From: G963556115 sp963677015
Lineage (GTDB): Bacteria; Planctomycetota; SZUA-567
Reading direction: 5' to 3'
DNA length: 64,000 nt
Assembly: GCA_963677015.1 (NCBI GenBank)
Contig: OY781533.1
Span: forward strand, 558,001-622,000
The notes below the pieces were generated by a model. It saw nothing but the letters and a program-made list of their open reading frames with translations, did not search any database and had not been told where the DNA came from. A program made the translations under genes and the position numbers. The first letter of the stretch is position 1, and every line of letters begins with the position of its first letter. Positions 35,960 to 46,038 of this stretch are shown piece after piece.

Positions 35960-38167
35960 ATGAGTATAAGAAAATATTATATTTTAACTGGTGTTATTTT
36001 TATCAGTGTACTTTTGGCTATCTTAGCTACTTTACTTTATGCTGTTTTTATTCAGCAGCAGCTTAATGCTGGTATTATGAAACGCCAGAATGCTTTAGAT
36101 AATAGTATGGAGTTGTTTCACAGTTCTGAAGAACTAACACGATTTGCACGGCTATATGTAATAACTGGTAATCCTATCTTTAAGGATATGTATTATGAAG
36201 TGTTGGATATCCGAAATGGAAAGGTTGCCAGACCAGTTGATTATTCACCTGCATACTGGTATCTGCATGATGATAGCTTTTCCTCACCAAATCTGGAAAG
36301 AACGGATAATTTTAGACCTCTGAATAGTCAGATAATAAACAGTGCGGCTTCACAAGAGGAGAAGGATCTCCTGATTCTTTCACAGAAAAATTCCGATCAG
36401 CTGGTTTTAATGGAAGAGGAGGCATTCGCCATGATGTCTGGATTAAGCAGACAGAGTGAATCTGGCGATGTTTTTACATATTTACCGAAACAAGCTCAGG
36501 CTATAAAACTATTATTTAGTAAAGAGTATAATTTTGAAAAACAACGGATAATGAAACCAATTCAGAAATTTATTAAATTACAGCGTGAACGTGTGGATAG
36601 TGATGTTATTTTTTTAGAAACAAAATTGTTGTGTATATTAATAGTGGCAATATGTGGAGTGGTCTTTTGGGTCGGTTTGACTGTATTTTGGATAAAAAAG
36701 TCGATTATAATGATTCATAATCCTTTGAATAGGATGCATCTGCAGATTAATTCTCTTATTGATGGTGATTATAGTTCGCGTTGTGATAATTTACCGAATA
36801 ATGAAATTGGGTTTTTAGGTGAGCATTTTAATGAAATGGCTGATCAGCTTGAAGCGGATATACAGAAACATCGTGAGGCAGAATTGATTTTGCGTAAAAG
36901 TGAGGATAATATTCGTTCACTTGTGGATTCATCTGCAGAGGCGGTCTTTGGTCTAGATATGGAGGGCAAGTGTACTTTTGCAAATGCTGTATGTGTCAAA
37001 TTGCTGGGATATGACTGCGCAGAAGACTTTATCGGTAAAAATATTCATGATCTCATACACCATACCTCTGTAAGTGGAAAGCATATTGATTTTAATGAGT
37101 GTAAAATTAATAAAGCGTTTAAACATAACAGGAAAATACATGTTGCTGATGATGTATTTTTCAGAAAGAACGGCACTTATTTTGAAGTGGAATACTGGTC
37201 ATATCCGTTGATAACTGAATCAGAAATAACAGGGGCGGTAGTGACGTTTATTGATATAACCAAAAGCAAAAAGGTGCAGAATCATATTAAAGATGAGATT
37301 TATCATTTAAAAACAATTCTTCAGGTTTCCCGAGTCGGAACGTGGGAATATCATATCGAGACAGGAGTAGTAAAGGTCAACAATGAGTTTAGAGAGATAC
37401 TTGAGTATACTTTGGCAGAAATGGATTCGATAAGAATAGAAGATTTTTATTCGCTGATACATAATGAGGATATTGAAAAAGTTAAGATAATATTGAATGA
37501 GAATTATTATCGGGCTTCTCATGATTTTCATCAGGAATTCCGTATCAGGAATAAAAATGCAGAGTGGGTATGGGTTCTTGGGTGCGGGACACTGGTTTGT
37601 AATTGGAAAAATAAAAAAATGCATGTGATAACAGGAACAATAACCGATATCACATTGAGAAAAAATGAAGAGGAAAGAGTGCGTTATCTGGCAGATCATG
37701 ATGCTTTGACAGATTTACCCAACCGGAGGTATATTCAAGAGAAGTTTGTGTTATTGGAGTCACTCGCTCAACGGCATAAGAGCAAAATGGCTATATTCTT
37801 TATTGATCTTTATAAGTTTAAACCGGTTAATGATAAGTATGGGCATGATTTTGGCGATGAAGTGTTAAGGGTTGTTGGGGCAAGATTAAAAAATATTATG
37901 CGCAAATCAGATATAGTGGCCAGGCTGGGTGGAGATGAGTTTATTGTTCTAAGCAACGATTTAAAAGATATTAATAATCTTGCGGTATTGAAGGGTAAGT
38001 TGGTGAATGTCATTTCTGAAGTAATTATTTTTAAAGGTGCAGAAATACGGGTAGGAGCAAGTATTGGAACTGCTGTCTATCCTGACAATGGTCAAAGCTT
38101 TGAAGTACTGGTTGATTATGCTGATAATTCGATGTATATAGACAAGCAGTCACATGGTAGTAGATAA
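35960..38167 (+). CDS. Membrane diguanylate cyclase with HAMP and two PAS domains
   Basis: Probable c-di-GMP synthase of 735 residues. Membrane segments near 8-30 and 222-245 bracket a periplasmic sensor region. A HAMP domain follows (NPLNRMHLQINSLIDGDYSSR), then two PAS domains (about 310-430 and 445-560) and the GGDEF domain with the active motif ARLGGDEFIVL and FIDLYKFKPVND. The upstream inhibitory RxxD motif is not obvious. There is no EAL domain. The ribosome binding site is weak. It lies 160 bp after the chemoreceptor gene, perhaps a separate transcript. Confidence 0.9.
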   Translation: MSIRKYYILTGVIFISVLLAILATLLYAVFIQQQLNAGIMKRQNALDNSMELFHSSEELTRFARLYVITGNPIFKDMYYEVLDIRNGKVARPVDYSPAYWYLHDDSFSSPNLERTDNFRPLNSQIINSAASQEEKDLLILSQKNSDQLVLMEEEAFAMMSGLSRQSESGDVFTYLPKQAQAIKLLFSKEYNFEKQRIMKPIQKFIKLQRERVDSDVIFLETKLLCILIVAICGVVFWVGLTVFWIKKSIIMIHNPLNRMHLQINSLIDGDYSSRCDNLPNNEIGFLGEHFNEMADQLEADIQKHREAELILRKSEDNIRSLVDSSAEAVFGLDMEGKCTFANAVCVKLLGYDCAEDFIGKNIHDLIHHTSVSGKHIDFNECKINKAFKHNRKIHVADDVFFRKNGTYFEVEYWSYPLITESEITGAVVTFIDITKSKKVQNHIKDEIYHLKTILQVSRVGTWEYHIETGVVKVNNEFREILEYTLAEMDSIRIEDFYSLIHNEDIEKVKIILNENYYRASHDFHQEFRIRNKNAEWVWVLGCGTLVCNWKNKKMHVITGTITDITLRKNEEERVRYLADHDALTDLPNRRYIQEKFVLLESLAQRHKSKMAIFFIDLYKFKPVNDKYGHDFGDEVLRVVGARLKNIMRKSDIVARLGGDEFIVLSNDLKDINNLAVLKGKLVNVISEVIIFKGAEIRVGASIGTAVYPDNGQSFEVLVDYADNSMYIDKQSHGSR

Positions 38168-38448
38168 TCTGTTAATGGTGAAGTTTATAATTATACAAAT
38201 TTTAAATTATATTCAATCATTATAGCATAATTGAAGGGTATTTTAATCTCGATTTTATATTCTAACCGGTAAGCTATATGTGATGTAATCTAATTTAACA
38301 GTTTTATGTGAATTTAGCGGTGTAATGTTTTAATTGTAAATTTTAATTTATAAGTTGTCGGTGAGTTGTTTTCACTGGTTTTATAGATGTTTTCCTGCCT
38401 TATGAATACTTAGCAAATATTTTATTAAATTTTGTTGGTTAAAATAAT

Positions 38449-38478
38449 GTTACTATTAGGGTTCACCCTAATAGTAAC
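38449..38478. repeat. 30-bp near-perfect palindrome in an intergenic region
   Basis: GTTACTATTAGGGT (38449-38462) and ACCCTAATAGTAAC (38465-38478) are perfect 14-bp arms around TC. Neither strand has a T-run after it, and the 2-bp centre is too short for a good hairpin loop, which favours a protein-binding site. It lies 190 bp before the unknown gene at 38668. The rest of 38168-38667 shows nothing else. Confidence 0.6.
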
Positions 38479-38667
38479 GGCTGTAATATTATGTATAATT
38501 ATCTGTGGGTTATAATATTACCGGCAAATGTGTGTTTGTTCTCATTGTTTGTTTATGTGAGTTTTATATTTGCTATCGCACTCAAACAAAAAATATAGCG
38601 TTATATAGGTCTATTATAGATTGATAATAGTTGATTCGTAAATTCAATATGTAGCGGAGGGCATCAT

Positions 38668-39051
38668 ATGGATTTTAAGCGAAGAGTGATTAGCGAATTA
38701 AAATTAATTGAAAGTGTGGCTAAAAGCGTTGTGCAGGATTACCCTGAATTTGACTATATTGTTGTCAAAGCAGTGATTTCTATATGTTTAGCACGGGAAA
38801 TGGTTCTGCAATTTGATCAGACATCCGGTGATATGTTTAAGAGAAGAAATAATGTATTATACGGTTTTAAAGATCTGATCACTACCGCAATAAATAACAG
38901 GTTATATGATAAAGATAGTTTTGATCTTATACAGATACTTGAAGGGCTGGTACCAGAAATGGATGCTGACGAGGTTAAACAGCGGGTTTGCCGCATTGTT
39001 GAAAAGTTATCGAAGAAAGAATTACCGGTAATTAATAGTGACGTTAAATAA
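38668..39051 (+). CDS. Small protein of unknown function
   Basis: I do not recognise this 127-residue protein. It has a good GGAGG ribosome binding site and codon use like its neighbours, so the gene is probably real. It is predicted to be mostly helical and soluble, with no signal peptide or membrane segment and three Cys (IVVKAVISICLAREMVLQFD, GLVPEMDADEVKQRVCRIVE). It stands between two signalling genes, separated from each by more than 450 bp. Confidence 0.7.
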   Translation: MDFKRRVISELKLIESVAKSVVQDYPEFDYIVVKAVISICLAREMVLQFDQTSGDMFKRRNNVLYGFKDLITTAINNRLYDKDSFDLIQILEGLVPEMDADEVKQRVCRIVEKLSKKELPVINSDVK

Positions 39052-39668
39052 TTCTTGTTTACTAAAGCTATTGCCGGTTATAATATAATTATTACATATT
39101 ATAGGACAAAAATATTGGTTATGCGGATTGGTTGTTGTAGCTGTTTACTTTTTTAACATCATATATAATAGCGTGTTATATGGATGTTTATTTTTTAGGG
39201 TTTAAAAAAGCTTTGTAACTTACGTGAACTTGGTGGTTTATTACTAATCATAATTATCTCTATATAATTTCTGGAAAAACTATTATTTTACTTTACTAAT
39301 ATCTTACAGCAAGGTAGTATTAATTTAGAGAGTAGAAATATTATCTCATATAATATTTAATTATTATGAACGGCTTGACCGTTAAAAATAATATAGTTTG
39401 TTTGTGTCTGAAAAATTTAATTTAACGTATCCGAATGTGCTCAAGCTGATACTATCTATATAACGTAGTAAAATAATGTCATATATTATAGGTAATTAAT
39501 TCAAAATAGATGATATCAAGTATTTATTATAGTAGAATTTGTTGCTTAGATAAGATATTATTTAATAATTTTATGATGTGTGTGTAGTAATTACTGCGTT
39601 ATGATAGAATATTCTAAAATTAATCCTTAACTATTGCTAATTGAGATAAAAATTATGGTTAATATATA
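39052..39668. other. AT-rich intergenic region, nothing identified
   Basis: About 600 bp of very AT-rich sequence with no convincing frame, hairpin terminator or RNA gene. Confidence 0.5.
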
Positions 39669-40283
39669 ATGATACGTATACTTATTGCACATGATAATAC
39701 TATTTTGTGTCAGTTAATGCAAGATTATCTAAAGCGTAATAGTAATTATGATATTGTTGGAATAGTTGATGATGTGTTTTCGTTAAAAAAATTTATTAGC
39801 GATAATGAAGTGGATATAATTATGCTGGATTATTCACTTCCTGTAGGCGGTGGAACAGATTTTATTATCTGGATGAAAAAAAAATTTCCGGCAATTAAGA
39901 TTATAGCCTTTAGTGTATATAATGATGAATACATCGCTTATGCGGCACTTTTGGCTGGAGCTTGCGGATTCATTGCCAAGAATAATGACATTACTTTACT
40001 TTCCAAGATTATCAATGCGGTAGATAATGGCGAAGTCGGAGTGTGTTATGGGGTTGAACCTAATAGTATTCATAAGTTCAAAAAATTGACAGATAGAGAG
40101 AAAGAGGTTTTAATCCTTCTGTCATCGGGGTATACAAACCGTATGATTTCTGATTCGTTGTTAATAACTATAAAAACCGTTGAAGCGCATCGGGCTAAAA
40201 TTAAAGCTAAAACTGGAATTAATACTACTACGGGATTGATTAAGTTTGCTATTCAGGAAGGACTTATCTCTACTGAAATTTAG
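39669..40283 (+). CDS. NarL/LuxR-type response regulator, orphan
   Basis: Two-domain response regulator of 204 residues. The receiver has Asp54 in MLDYSLP as the phosphate acceptor and a conserved Lys in FIAKNN. Its early acidic pair is weakened: the usual DD is replaced by His8-Asp9 (IAHDN). The C-terminal LuxR helix-turn-helix is intact (LTDREKEVLILLSSGYTN ... IKTVEAHRAKI). No histidine kinase gene is near. The start has no good ribosome binding site. Confidence 0.88.
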   Translation: MIRILIAHDNTILCQLMQDYLKRNSNYDIVGIVDDVFSLKKFISDNEVDIIMLDYSLPVGGGTDFIIWMKKKFPAIKIIAFSVYNDEYIAYAALLAGACGFIAKNNDITLLSKIINAVDNGEVGVCYGVEPNSIHKFKKLTDREKEVLILLSSGYTNRMISDSLLITIKTVEAHRAKIKAKTGINTTTGLIKFAIQEGLISTEI

Positions 40284-40809
40284 GTGCTGGCGCTGTAGTT
40301 TTTCAGGTTATTTATGTGTGCCTTGTGTTAATAGTTTATAATTAAATCCGCTGAGATTCAATCCATCCCTTTGTTTACCGGTAATTCCTGTTAATTGTTA
40401 ATTAATTGCTATGAGCTTTTCATTCATAGGATTAACTATACGTCGTCATTCTAATGCTAATAATATAAATCCCCTCTTGTAAATGATATTATTACCTGAT
40501 CGTCATGCCTTTATTGTCTAACTTAAATTATGATTTCCGGATTAACCGCTGCTATTGATATTAATGATACATTGCTCATAAAAAGTGGACAATTATCAAA
40601 CTAACGGTATAATTTATTATGGCCTGTCTGTGATTAAATCAGATCGCAGAAAGCCGGTGTAGCATAATAATGGTTAAATTATAATGTTGGCGCCTGTACG
40701 TAATATTAATATAGGCGGGTGGTTATCTGTAAATTTAATCTTTATTGCGGTTGTTTAGTGATATTGTACATTTACTTTTAATGTCGTGGTTATGCAGGGG
40801 AAATTATAC
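40284..40809. other. Intergenic region before the FGGY kinase gene
   Basis: About 520 bp with only short imperfect inverted repeats. No gene or clear terminator is visible. Confidence 0.45.
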
Positions 40810-42291
40810 ATGTTTTGGATAGGTCTGGATGTAGGAACTACTGGTTGCAAGGCTGGGGTATTCTCTGATACCGGTGAATTGGTATCTCTTTATTATAGAG
40901 AATATCCTTTACAGATTGATGGCTCTGGTAAGGCAGAACTTGATTCCCGGTTGGTTTTACAAGAGGTGCATAGGGTAATAAAGCAAGCGGCGTCGGAGGT
41001 AGGTGGCAAGGTTGGTGGAATGTGTATATCGAGTCAGGGAGAAGCGATTACTCCAGTGGATAAGAAGGGTAATATCCTCTGCAATGGGATGGTTTCATCT
41101 GATTCCCGCCCATATGAAGAATGTCGGGATTGGAACAGATTCTTTCCAAAAGACAGGTTGTATAAAATAACCGGGCATACAGCTCAGCCAATGTTCAGTT
41201 TATTTAAAATACTCTGGATTCGTAATCATTATGCTGATATATGGTCGGAAGTTTATGGTTTGCATTGTTATGAAGATTTAATTCATCTTAGCCTTGGGAT
41301 TGAGCCGGCGATGAGTTACCCGATGGCAGGGCGGACAGTTATGTTTGATATCCACAAGCATGAATGGAGCGATGAAATACTTACAGCCGCCGGCATCTCT
41401 AAGGAATTACTGCCCCGTACATTACAGAGTGGCAGTATAGTAGGTGAAATACCTGCTGATATCGCGGCTGGACTTGGGCTTAATCCCGGGGTTAAAGTTA
41501 TTGCCGGCGGGCATGATCAGACTATTGGCGCTCTCGGAGCCGGTGTTCATAAACCGGGTTATGCAATGTATGCAACTGGAACTGTTGAATGTGTGTGTTC
41601 CGCTTTTTCCGATCTGCATTTAACCGAGGAGTTGATGCAGAATAATCTTAATTCTTATGATTTTTCGTTGCCGGGTATGTCTACTTGTATAGGTTTCAGC
41701 CTTACCGGCGGGAATATCCTGCAGTGGTATAAAGACAATCTTGGGCGTGAAGAGGTATCCGAGGCGGAGCGTTTGGGTATAAATCCTTATGAGAATATCC
41801 TGCAGAGTATGCCCGAAAAGCCATCTTCGTTACTGGTTATTCCATATTTCACAGCGACTGGTACTCCATATTTTGATGTTAATACACCTGGCGTAATATA
41901 TGGCCTCAGAATGAGCACGGGCAAAGAGGATATAGTGCGAGGGTTGCTTGAAGGTGTGGCGATGGAGATGCGTCTGAATATAGCGTTGATGCGAGAATCA
42001 GGGATAACTTTTGATAAGCTGATAATGACTGGGGGCGGGGCAAGAAATGACCGCTGGAATCAACTCAAAGCCGATGTACTCGGGTTGCCGCTTATTAAAA
42101 GCCCCTATACTGAAACTGGGTGTTATGGAGCTTCATTATTAGCTCGGATGGGCGTAACTGGTGAGAGTATAGAAGATCTGAGTACGGTAAAATTTGGGAT
42201 GGAGTATATACCTAATAATGAATATACCCAGGAGTATGACGGTAAATTTGAAAAATATAAGCGGATGTATTCTGTTATTAAGAATTTATAA
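40810..42291 (+). CDS. FGGY carbohydrate kinase, xylulokinase-like
   Basis: Sugar kinase of 493 residues that phosphorylates a pentulose or related sugar with ATP. It has the phosphate motif GLDVGTTGCKAGVF at the N-terminus, VIAGGHDQTIGALGAG in the middle and the adenosine motif IMTGGGARNDRWNQLKADV near 410-430. The ATG at 40810 with AGGGGA upstream is chosen over in-frame GTG/ATG starts at 40786 and 40792. A xylulokinase would fit the polyol dehydrogenases at 9-11 kb, but related FGGY kinases act on many sugars. Confidence 0.87.
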   Translation: MFWIGLDVGTTGCKAGVFSDTGELVSLYYREYPLQIDGSGKAELDSRLVLQEVHRVIKQAASEVGGKVGGMCISSQGEAITPVDKKGNILCNGMVSSDSRPYEECRDWNRFFPKDRLYKITGHTAQPMFSLFKILWIRNHYADIWSEVYGLHCYEDLIHLSLGIEPAMSYPMAGRTVMFDIHKHEWSDEILTAAGISKELLPRTLQSGSIVGEIPADIAAGLGLNPGVKVIAGGHDQTIGALGAGVHKPGYAMYATGTVECVCSAFSDLHLTEELMQNNLNSYDFSLPGMSTCIGFSLTGGNILQWYKDNLGREEVSEAERLGINPYENILQSMPEKPSSLLVIPYFTATGTPYFDVNTPGVIYGLRMSTGKEDIVRGLLEGVAMEMRLNIALMRESGITFDKLIMTGGGARNDRWNQLKADVLGLPLIKSPYTETGCYGASLLARMGVTGESIEDLSTVKFGMEYIPNNEYTQEYDGKFEKYKRMYSVIKNL

Positions 42292-42373
42292 CTTGTAAGA
42301 TCTGATAGAAGGGCTTTGTGTGGTGTGGTGAATATTTTGTATTGATATAATTATTAACCGGAAGGGATTATAG

Positions 42374-43381
42374 ATGCATAGTTTTAAGAAATGGATGTTT
42401 GGTTTTTTTGTAGTTATGCCGGTAATAGTCAGTTCGTCATTTGCTGCGGAAGAGAGCATTTCTGCTGTAATAAACAGGGTGTATCAGATAGTTAAAGAGA
42501 ATGATACCGGTAAGGTGGCCGATTATATTCCGGCGCTGAAGAAAGCTGATCCAAATAACTATGGTGTTGTGATAGCAACGGTCAAGGGAGATATTTATAA
42601 AAAGGGAGATACTGGAGTAGAATTTGCTATAGAATCAATCAGTAAGGTTTTTACCCTTGCACTGGCGTTGAAAGATTCAGGAAAAGAAATAATACTAAAT
42701 AAAGTTGGGGCGTATCAGACGGGATTGCCATTTAATTCGATTATTGCGCCGGATATTAGAGATATATCGCTGCAGAACCCTCTGGTAAATGCTGGTGCGA
42801 TTATGACTACCAGTTATATTGATGGGGTCGACAGTGCCGATAAATGGCAAAGAACTCTTGATTATATTTCTTTATTTGCTGGAAGACAACTTGCGGTTAT
42901 GGCAGATGTCTGCGATTCTGAAATGGCAACAAATCAGCATAACCGGGCACTGGCCTGGCAGGCAAGCAGTAATGGTTTTCTGCAGGGGGATCCGAATGAT
43001 GCAGTGGTTCGTTATACCAGAGCGTGCTCAATTGGTATAACTTGCGAGGATCTGGCTAAGATGGGAGTGATATTGGCAAATTCTGGTGTGGATCCATTTT
43101 CCGGAGAAAAAGTTATTTCGTCTGCTGACGTGGAATTTATTCTTTCAATGATGATGATAAGTGGGTTATATGATTCCAGTGGTCCATGGTTACTGAAAGT
43201 GGGGATTCCGGGAAAGAGTGGGGTCGGTGGAGGGATTCTTGCGGTTGTTCCGGGACAATTTGCACTCGCTGTATTTTCACCTCCTTTGGATAAGTTCGGT
43301 AATTCGGTAAGAGGTGTTGAAACTGCTGAGAGGCTTTCAGGTGAGTTGGGTTTTCATTTATTAAGGTGTCATATAAAATGA
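42374..43381 (+). CDS. glsA: Glutaminase with signal peptide
   Basis: Serine-dependent glutaminase of 335 residues that hydrolyses glutamine to glutamate and ammonia. The active-site motif is ESISKVF with the Ser-x-x-Lys pair; NPLVNAGAI and KSGVGGGILAVVPG are also conserved. Most glutaminases of this family are cytoplasmic and about 305 residues long. Here a signal peptide precedes the domain (WMFGFFVVMPVIVSSSFAA, likely cut after FAA), so it should act in the periplasm. It lies 82 bp behind the kinase gene and has a GGAAGG site. Confidence 0.93.
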   Translation: MHSFKKWMFGFFVVMPVIVSSSFAAEESISAVINRVYQIVKENDTGKVADYIPALKKADPNNYGVVIATVKGDIYKKGDTGVEFAIESISKVFTLALALKDSGKEIILNKVGAYQTGLPFNSIIAPDIRDISLQNPLVNAGAIMTTSYIDGVDSADKWQRTLDYISLFAGRQLAVMADVCDSEMATNQHNRALAWQASSNGFLQGDPNDAVVRYTRACSIGITCEDLAKMGVILANSGVDPFSGEKVISSADVEFILSMMMISGLYDSSGPWLLKVGIPGKSGVGGGILAVVPGQFALAVFSPPLDKFGNSVRGVETAERLSGELGFHLLRCHIK

Positions 43382-43479
43382 TTTTATCTTGTCTGCTAAT
43401 GATTTGACTTTTTATTAAGTGTTTTATATCTACCGGGCAGTTTAAGATATTAATTTATCAGATGTGTTAAAATATTTGG

Positions 43480-43513
43480 GATGAGCTGCTCTATGGGTGG
43501 CTCATCTTGTTTT
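43480..43513 (+). terminator. Terminator after the glutaminase gene
   Basis: GATGAGC (43480-43486) pairs with GCTCATC (43500-43506), followed by TTGTTTTA. Confidence 0.6.
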
Positions 43514-43552
43514 ATGTAATTAAGAATTGGTATAGCGGTTGGTCTTAGAATT

Positions 43553-43593
43553 GCTGAAATACTTATATTTTTCAGAAAGATAAGTATTTCAGC
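43553..43593. repeat. Inverted repeat upstream of the formate channel gene
   Basis: GCTGAAATACTTAT (43553-43566) and ATAAGTATTTCAGC (43580-43593) are perfect 14-bp arms with a 13-bp spacer. No T-run follows. It lies 235 bp before the channel gene and may be an operator. Confidence 0.5.
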
Positions 43594-43827
43594 ACTTATC
43601 TTATAATCTGGAATTGCTAGAGTTGCTGATCATAACTGATACTAAAGGTAGTATATTTTTCAGATTTTTGGGTAGTATTGATATCGCTTGAACTCCTGTT
43701 ATTCGTGGGTGATAATATTAAAATCTTCAAATTTTCATGGAAGGCTCTTGAAAATCTACGGTAATGAACCATTATATGTTTATTAATGTAGTTTTGCTTT
43801 AATTGAAAGATCAAGGAGAAGTTTTAT

Positions 43828-44619
43828 ATGCCAGTAAATGAAAATATTTCAACTAACGTTTATAAGCCGCGGCAGATTAATCGGATTTCTGAAGATAATC
43901 TAATCAGTAAAGTAAATACTCCGATTATTAAATCATTTCTTTTGAGTATTCTTGCCGGGGTTTTTATTTCATTTGCAGGGGCATTTTATACAATTTCGCT
44001 ATGTGGTTCGAATCTTGGTTTTGGGGTTACTAAAATAATTGGAGGTATGTCCTTTAGCGTCGGGCTTGTTTTGGTACTAATTGCCGGTTCGGAGCTTTTT
44101 ACTGGTAATACTCTTTTGCTGGTTCCACTGTTTAATCGTAAAATCACAATTTTACAATTGCTGAAAAATTGGATGATAGTATATCTGGGTAATTTTGCTG
44201 GTTCATTATTAATGGTTTTACTGATAACTCAGGCACATATTCTTGAGCAAGACCATGGGCAAGTCGGTAATATTGCGGAAAAAATTGCTTTAAGTAAAGT
44301 TTCTCTCGGCTTTACTACTGCGCTGATAAAGGGAATAATGTGTAATTTTTTAGTATGTCTGGCTATCTGGATGAGTTATGCCGGGAAGTCGGTGAGTGAT
44401 AAAATTCTCGCAATAGTATTTCCAATAACATGTTTTGTTGCTCTGGGATTTGAGCACTCTGTTGCCAATATGTATCTTATCCCTGTCGCAATGTTTAACG
44501 GCGCAGATATTTCAATCTTTGATTTTCTACATAATATGATTCCGGTTACTATTGGGAATATTATCGGTGGCGGCTGTCTAGTTGGATTAGTGTATAATGT
44601 TATTTATAAAGAGAAATAA
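43828..44619 (+). CDS. focA: Formate/nitrite channel family protein
   Basis: Inner-membrane channel of the FNT family, 263 residues with six hydrophobic segments. It carries the family patterns LLSILAGVFISFAGAFY, the selectivity-loop segment AGSELFTGNTLL, GIMCNFLVCLAIWMS and FEHSVANMY. In an anaerobe with hydrogenase genes nearby, formate export or uptake is the likely role; nitrite or hydrosulfide relatives are less likely. It has an AAGGAG site and no operon partner. Confidence 0.92.
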   Translation: MPVNENISTNVYKPRQINRISEDNLISKVNTPIIKSFLLSILAGVFISFAGAFYTISLCGSNLGFGVTKIIGGMSFSVGLVLVLIAGSELFTGNTLLLVPLFNRKITILQLLKNWMIVYLGNFAGSLLMVLLITQAHILEQDHGQVGNIAEKIALSKVSLGFTTALIKGIMCNFLVCLAIWMSYAGKSVSDKILAIVFPITCFVALGFEHSVANMYLIPVAMFNGADISIFDFLHNMIPVTIGNIIGGGCLVGLVYNVIYKEK

Positions 44620-45015
44620 TAGATGTATGCTCTTAAATACTATTATTAAAAGGATCCGATTATCAGGCAAAATTATCAAGTAAGTTCGCTGATTGGCATA
44701 TAAATAATATGTATAAACTTTGCTAGAATATAATTTGCAATAGAATTCTCCTTCAAGAAAAATATTGCAGCCGCGCGTGTTTCTGCGTTGTCTGTATTAT
44801 TGTGCTTGGGTTTTACTGATTAACTTGTAACATATCGTTGTGGTACAAAGTACTGAATTCTTATTAATTATGGAACTTTATACCAGAAGTTTACCCTGTT
44901 TCTTATTTTAGTCAAATTAATTATTTAGAAAAAATATTAAAAATCATGAGTTCCGGTGTAGTTAGCAGGTCTCAGCAAATAAACATTCTGATGTATTTTG
45001 TTATTTTACAGATAA
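44620..45015. other. Intergenic region between convergent genes, with one copy of a 17-nt repeat
   Basis: Apart from TAACATATCGTTGTGGT at 44828-44844, repeated at 46356-46372, I see no gene or terminator in this 400-bp stretch. Confidence 0.45.
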
Positions 45016-46038
45016 TTACATGTTGCCGGCAGGTGAAGAGGTACGGGGGATATAGATGCTTTTCAGGTCATAAAATCGCGGTGGAGTCTCCGGGGATTTT
45101 TGCCGGGTCAGTAAAAAGTTTATTACGGTGGAGATTATTTCATCGGTATTTTCTCTGACTGTGGTAAGGTTGTATGAGGGCCATGAGGCTTGAGGAATGT
45201 CATCATAGCCGGTGATTGCAATATCCTCCGGTACTTTGAGCTTTAGAGTGTGGCGTATTGCATCCATGGCTCCCAGAGCCATGGAGTCGTTGGCACACAT
45301 AATAGTATCAATATGCGGGGTACGGCGGCATAAAAGAAGGCTCTTCATATATCCGGAGTCGTAGCTGTAGTCTCCCTGCTCGGAATCTATAAATGATAAT
45401 TTATTTTTATGTAAAATTTGGCTTATGGTTTTTTTTCTCTGTGTTGAGACCCCTGTGCCGCCAATCCAGGTAAAGTTTTTCCGGCCGCAAAGTAGAAGGT
45501 TATCGACAAGTGGTTTTAGCCCGTTATGGTCGTCAATTATAATATGATCGGCACTGATCTTGTTGCCCGCTTTAAAGTTTGTATTGACTATTATGAGTGA
45601 TGATGTCATGAAGGTCTTGCTGAGTAAAGATGCGTCAAGTAGGTCATTGAAGACTATAATCCCCGCAGTTTTCCATGCCGCAATAGATTTTACCCGTTCA
45701 TACTGACTGGTAGAGGAGAGGCGGTGGATAAGTGGAAAATAGCCATTATTCTGTAATTGTGTCGAAAGCTTGTCAAGCATAAGAAATTCCCATTCATTCA
45801 AATTTCTTTCATCAAAAATAATGGCAATCAGCTTGTTCTTCCCTTTGTTTAAACCGCTGGCGAGAGCGTCAGGATAATAGCCTAATTCGTTTGCTATGCG
45901 TAGAATGTGTTCTCTGGTTTTGCTGTTTATATTCCGGTTTGCAAAGGCTCTGGATATTGTAGCGGGAGATACTCCTGCTGCTTTAGCAACATCTATCGAG
46001 TTGATCTGTTTTTTATGGGGCGGGGTTTTATCTGGCAT
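45016..46038 (-). CDS. LacI-family transcriptional regulator
   Basis: Repressor of 340 residues. The N-terminal helix-turn-helix reads INSIDVAKAAGVSPATISRAF, followed by the hinge helix region YYPDALASGLNKGK and a periplasmic-binding-like sensor domain (CANDSMALGAMDAIR, ITGYDDIPQASW). The ATG at 46036-46038 with TAGGA upstream is preferred to the frame opening at 46074, which has no site. A perfect 24-bp palindrome of LacI type lies 139 bp upstream of it, and a second, imperfect one before iolD, so it probably controls itself and the inositol genes. Confidence 0.92.
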   Translation of the reverse strand: MPDKTPPHKKQINSIDVAKAAGVSPATISRAFANRNINSKTREHILRIANELGYYPDALASGLNKGKNKLIAIIFDERNLNEWEFLMLDKLSTQLQNNGYFPLIHRLSSTSQYERVKSIAAWKTAGIIVFNDLLDASLLSKTFMTSSLIIVNTNFKAGNKISADHIIIDDHNGLKPLVDNLLLCGRKNFTWIGGTGVSTQRKKTISQILHKNKLSFIDSEQGDYSYDSGYMKSLLLCRRTPHIDTIMCANDSMALGAMDAIRHTLKLKVPEDIAITGYDDIPQASWPSYNLTTVRENTDEIISTVINFLLTRQKSPETPPRFYDLKSIYIPRTSSPAGNM

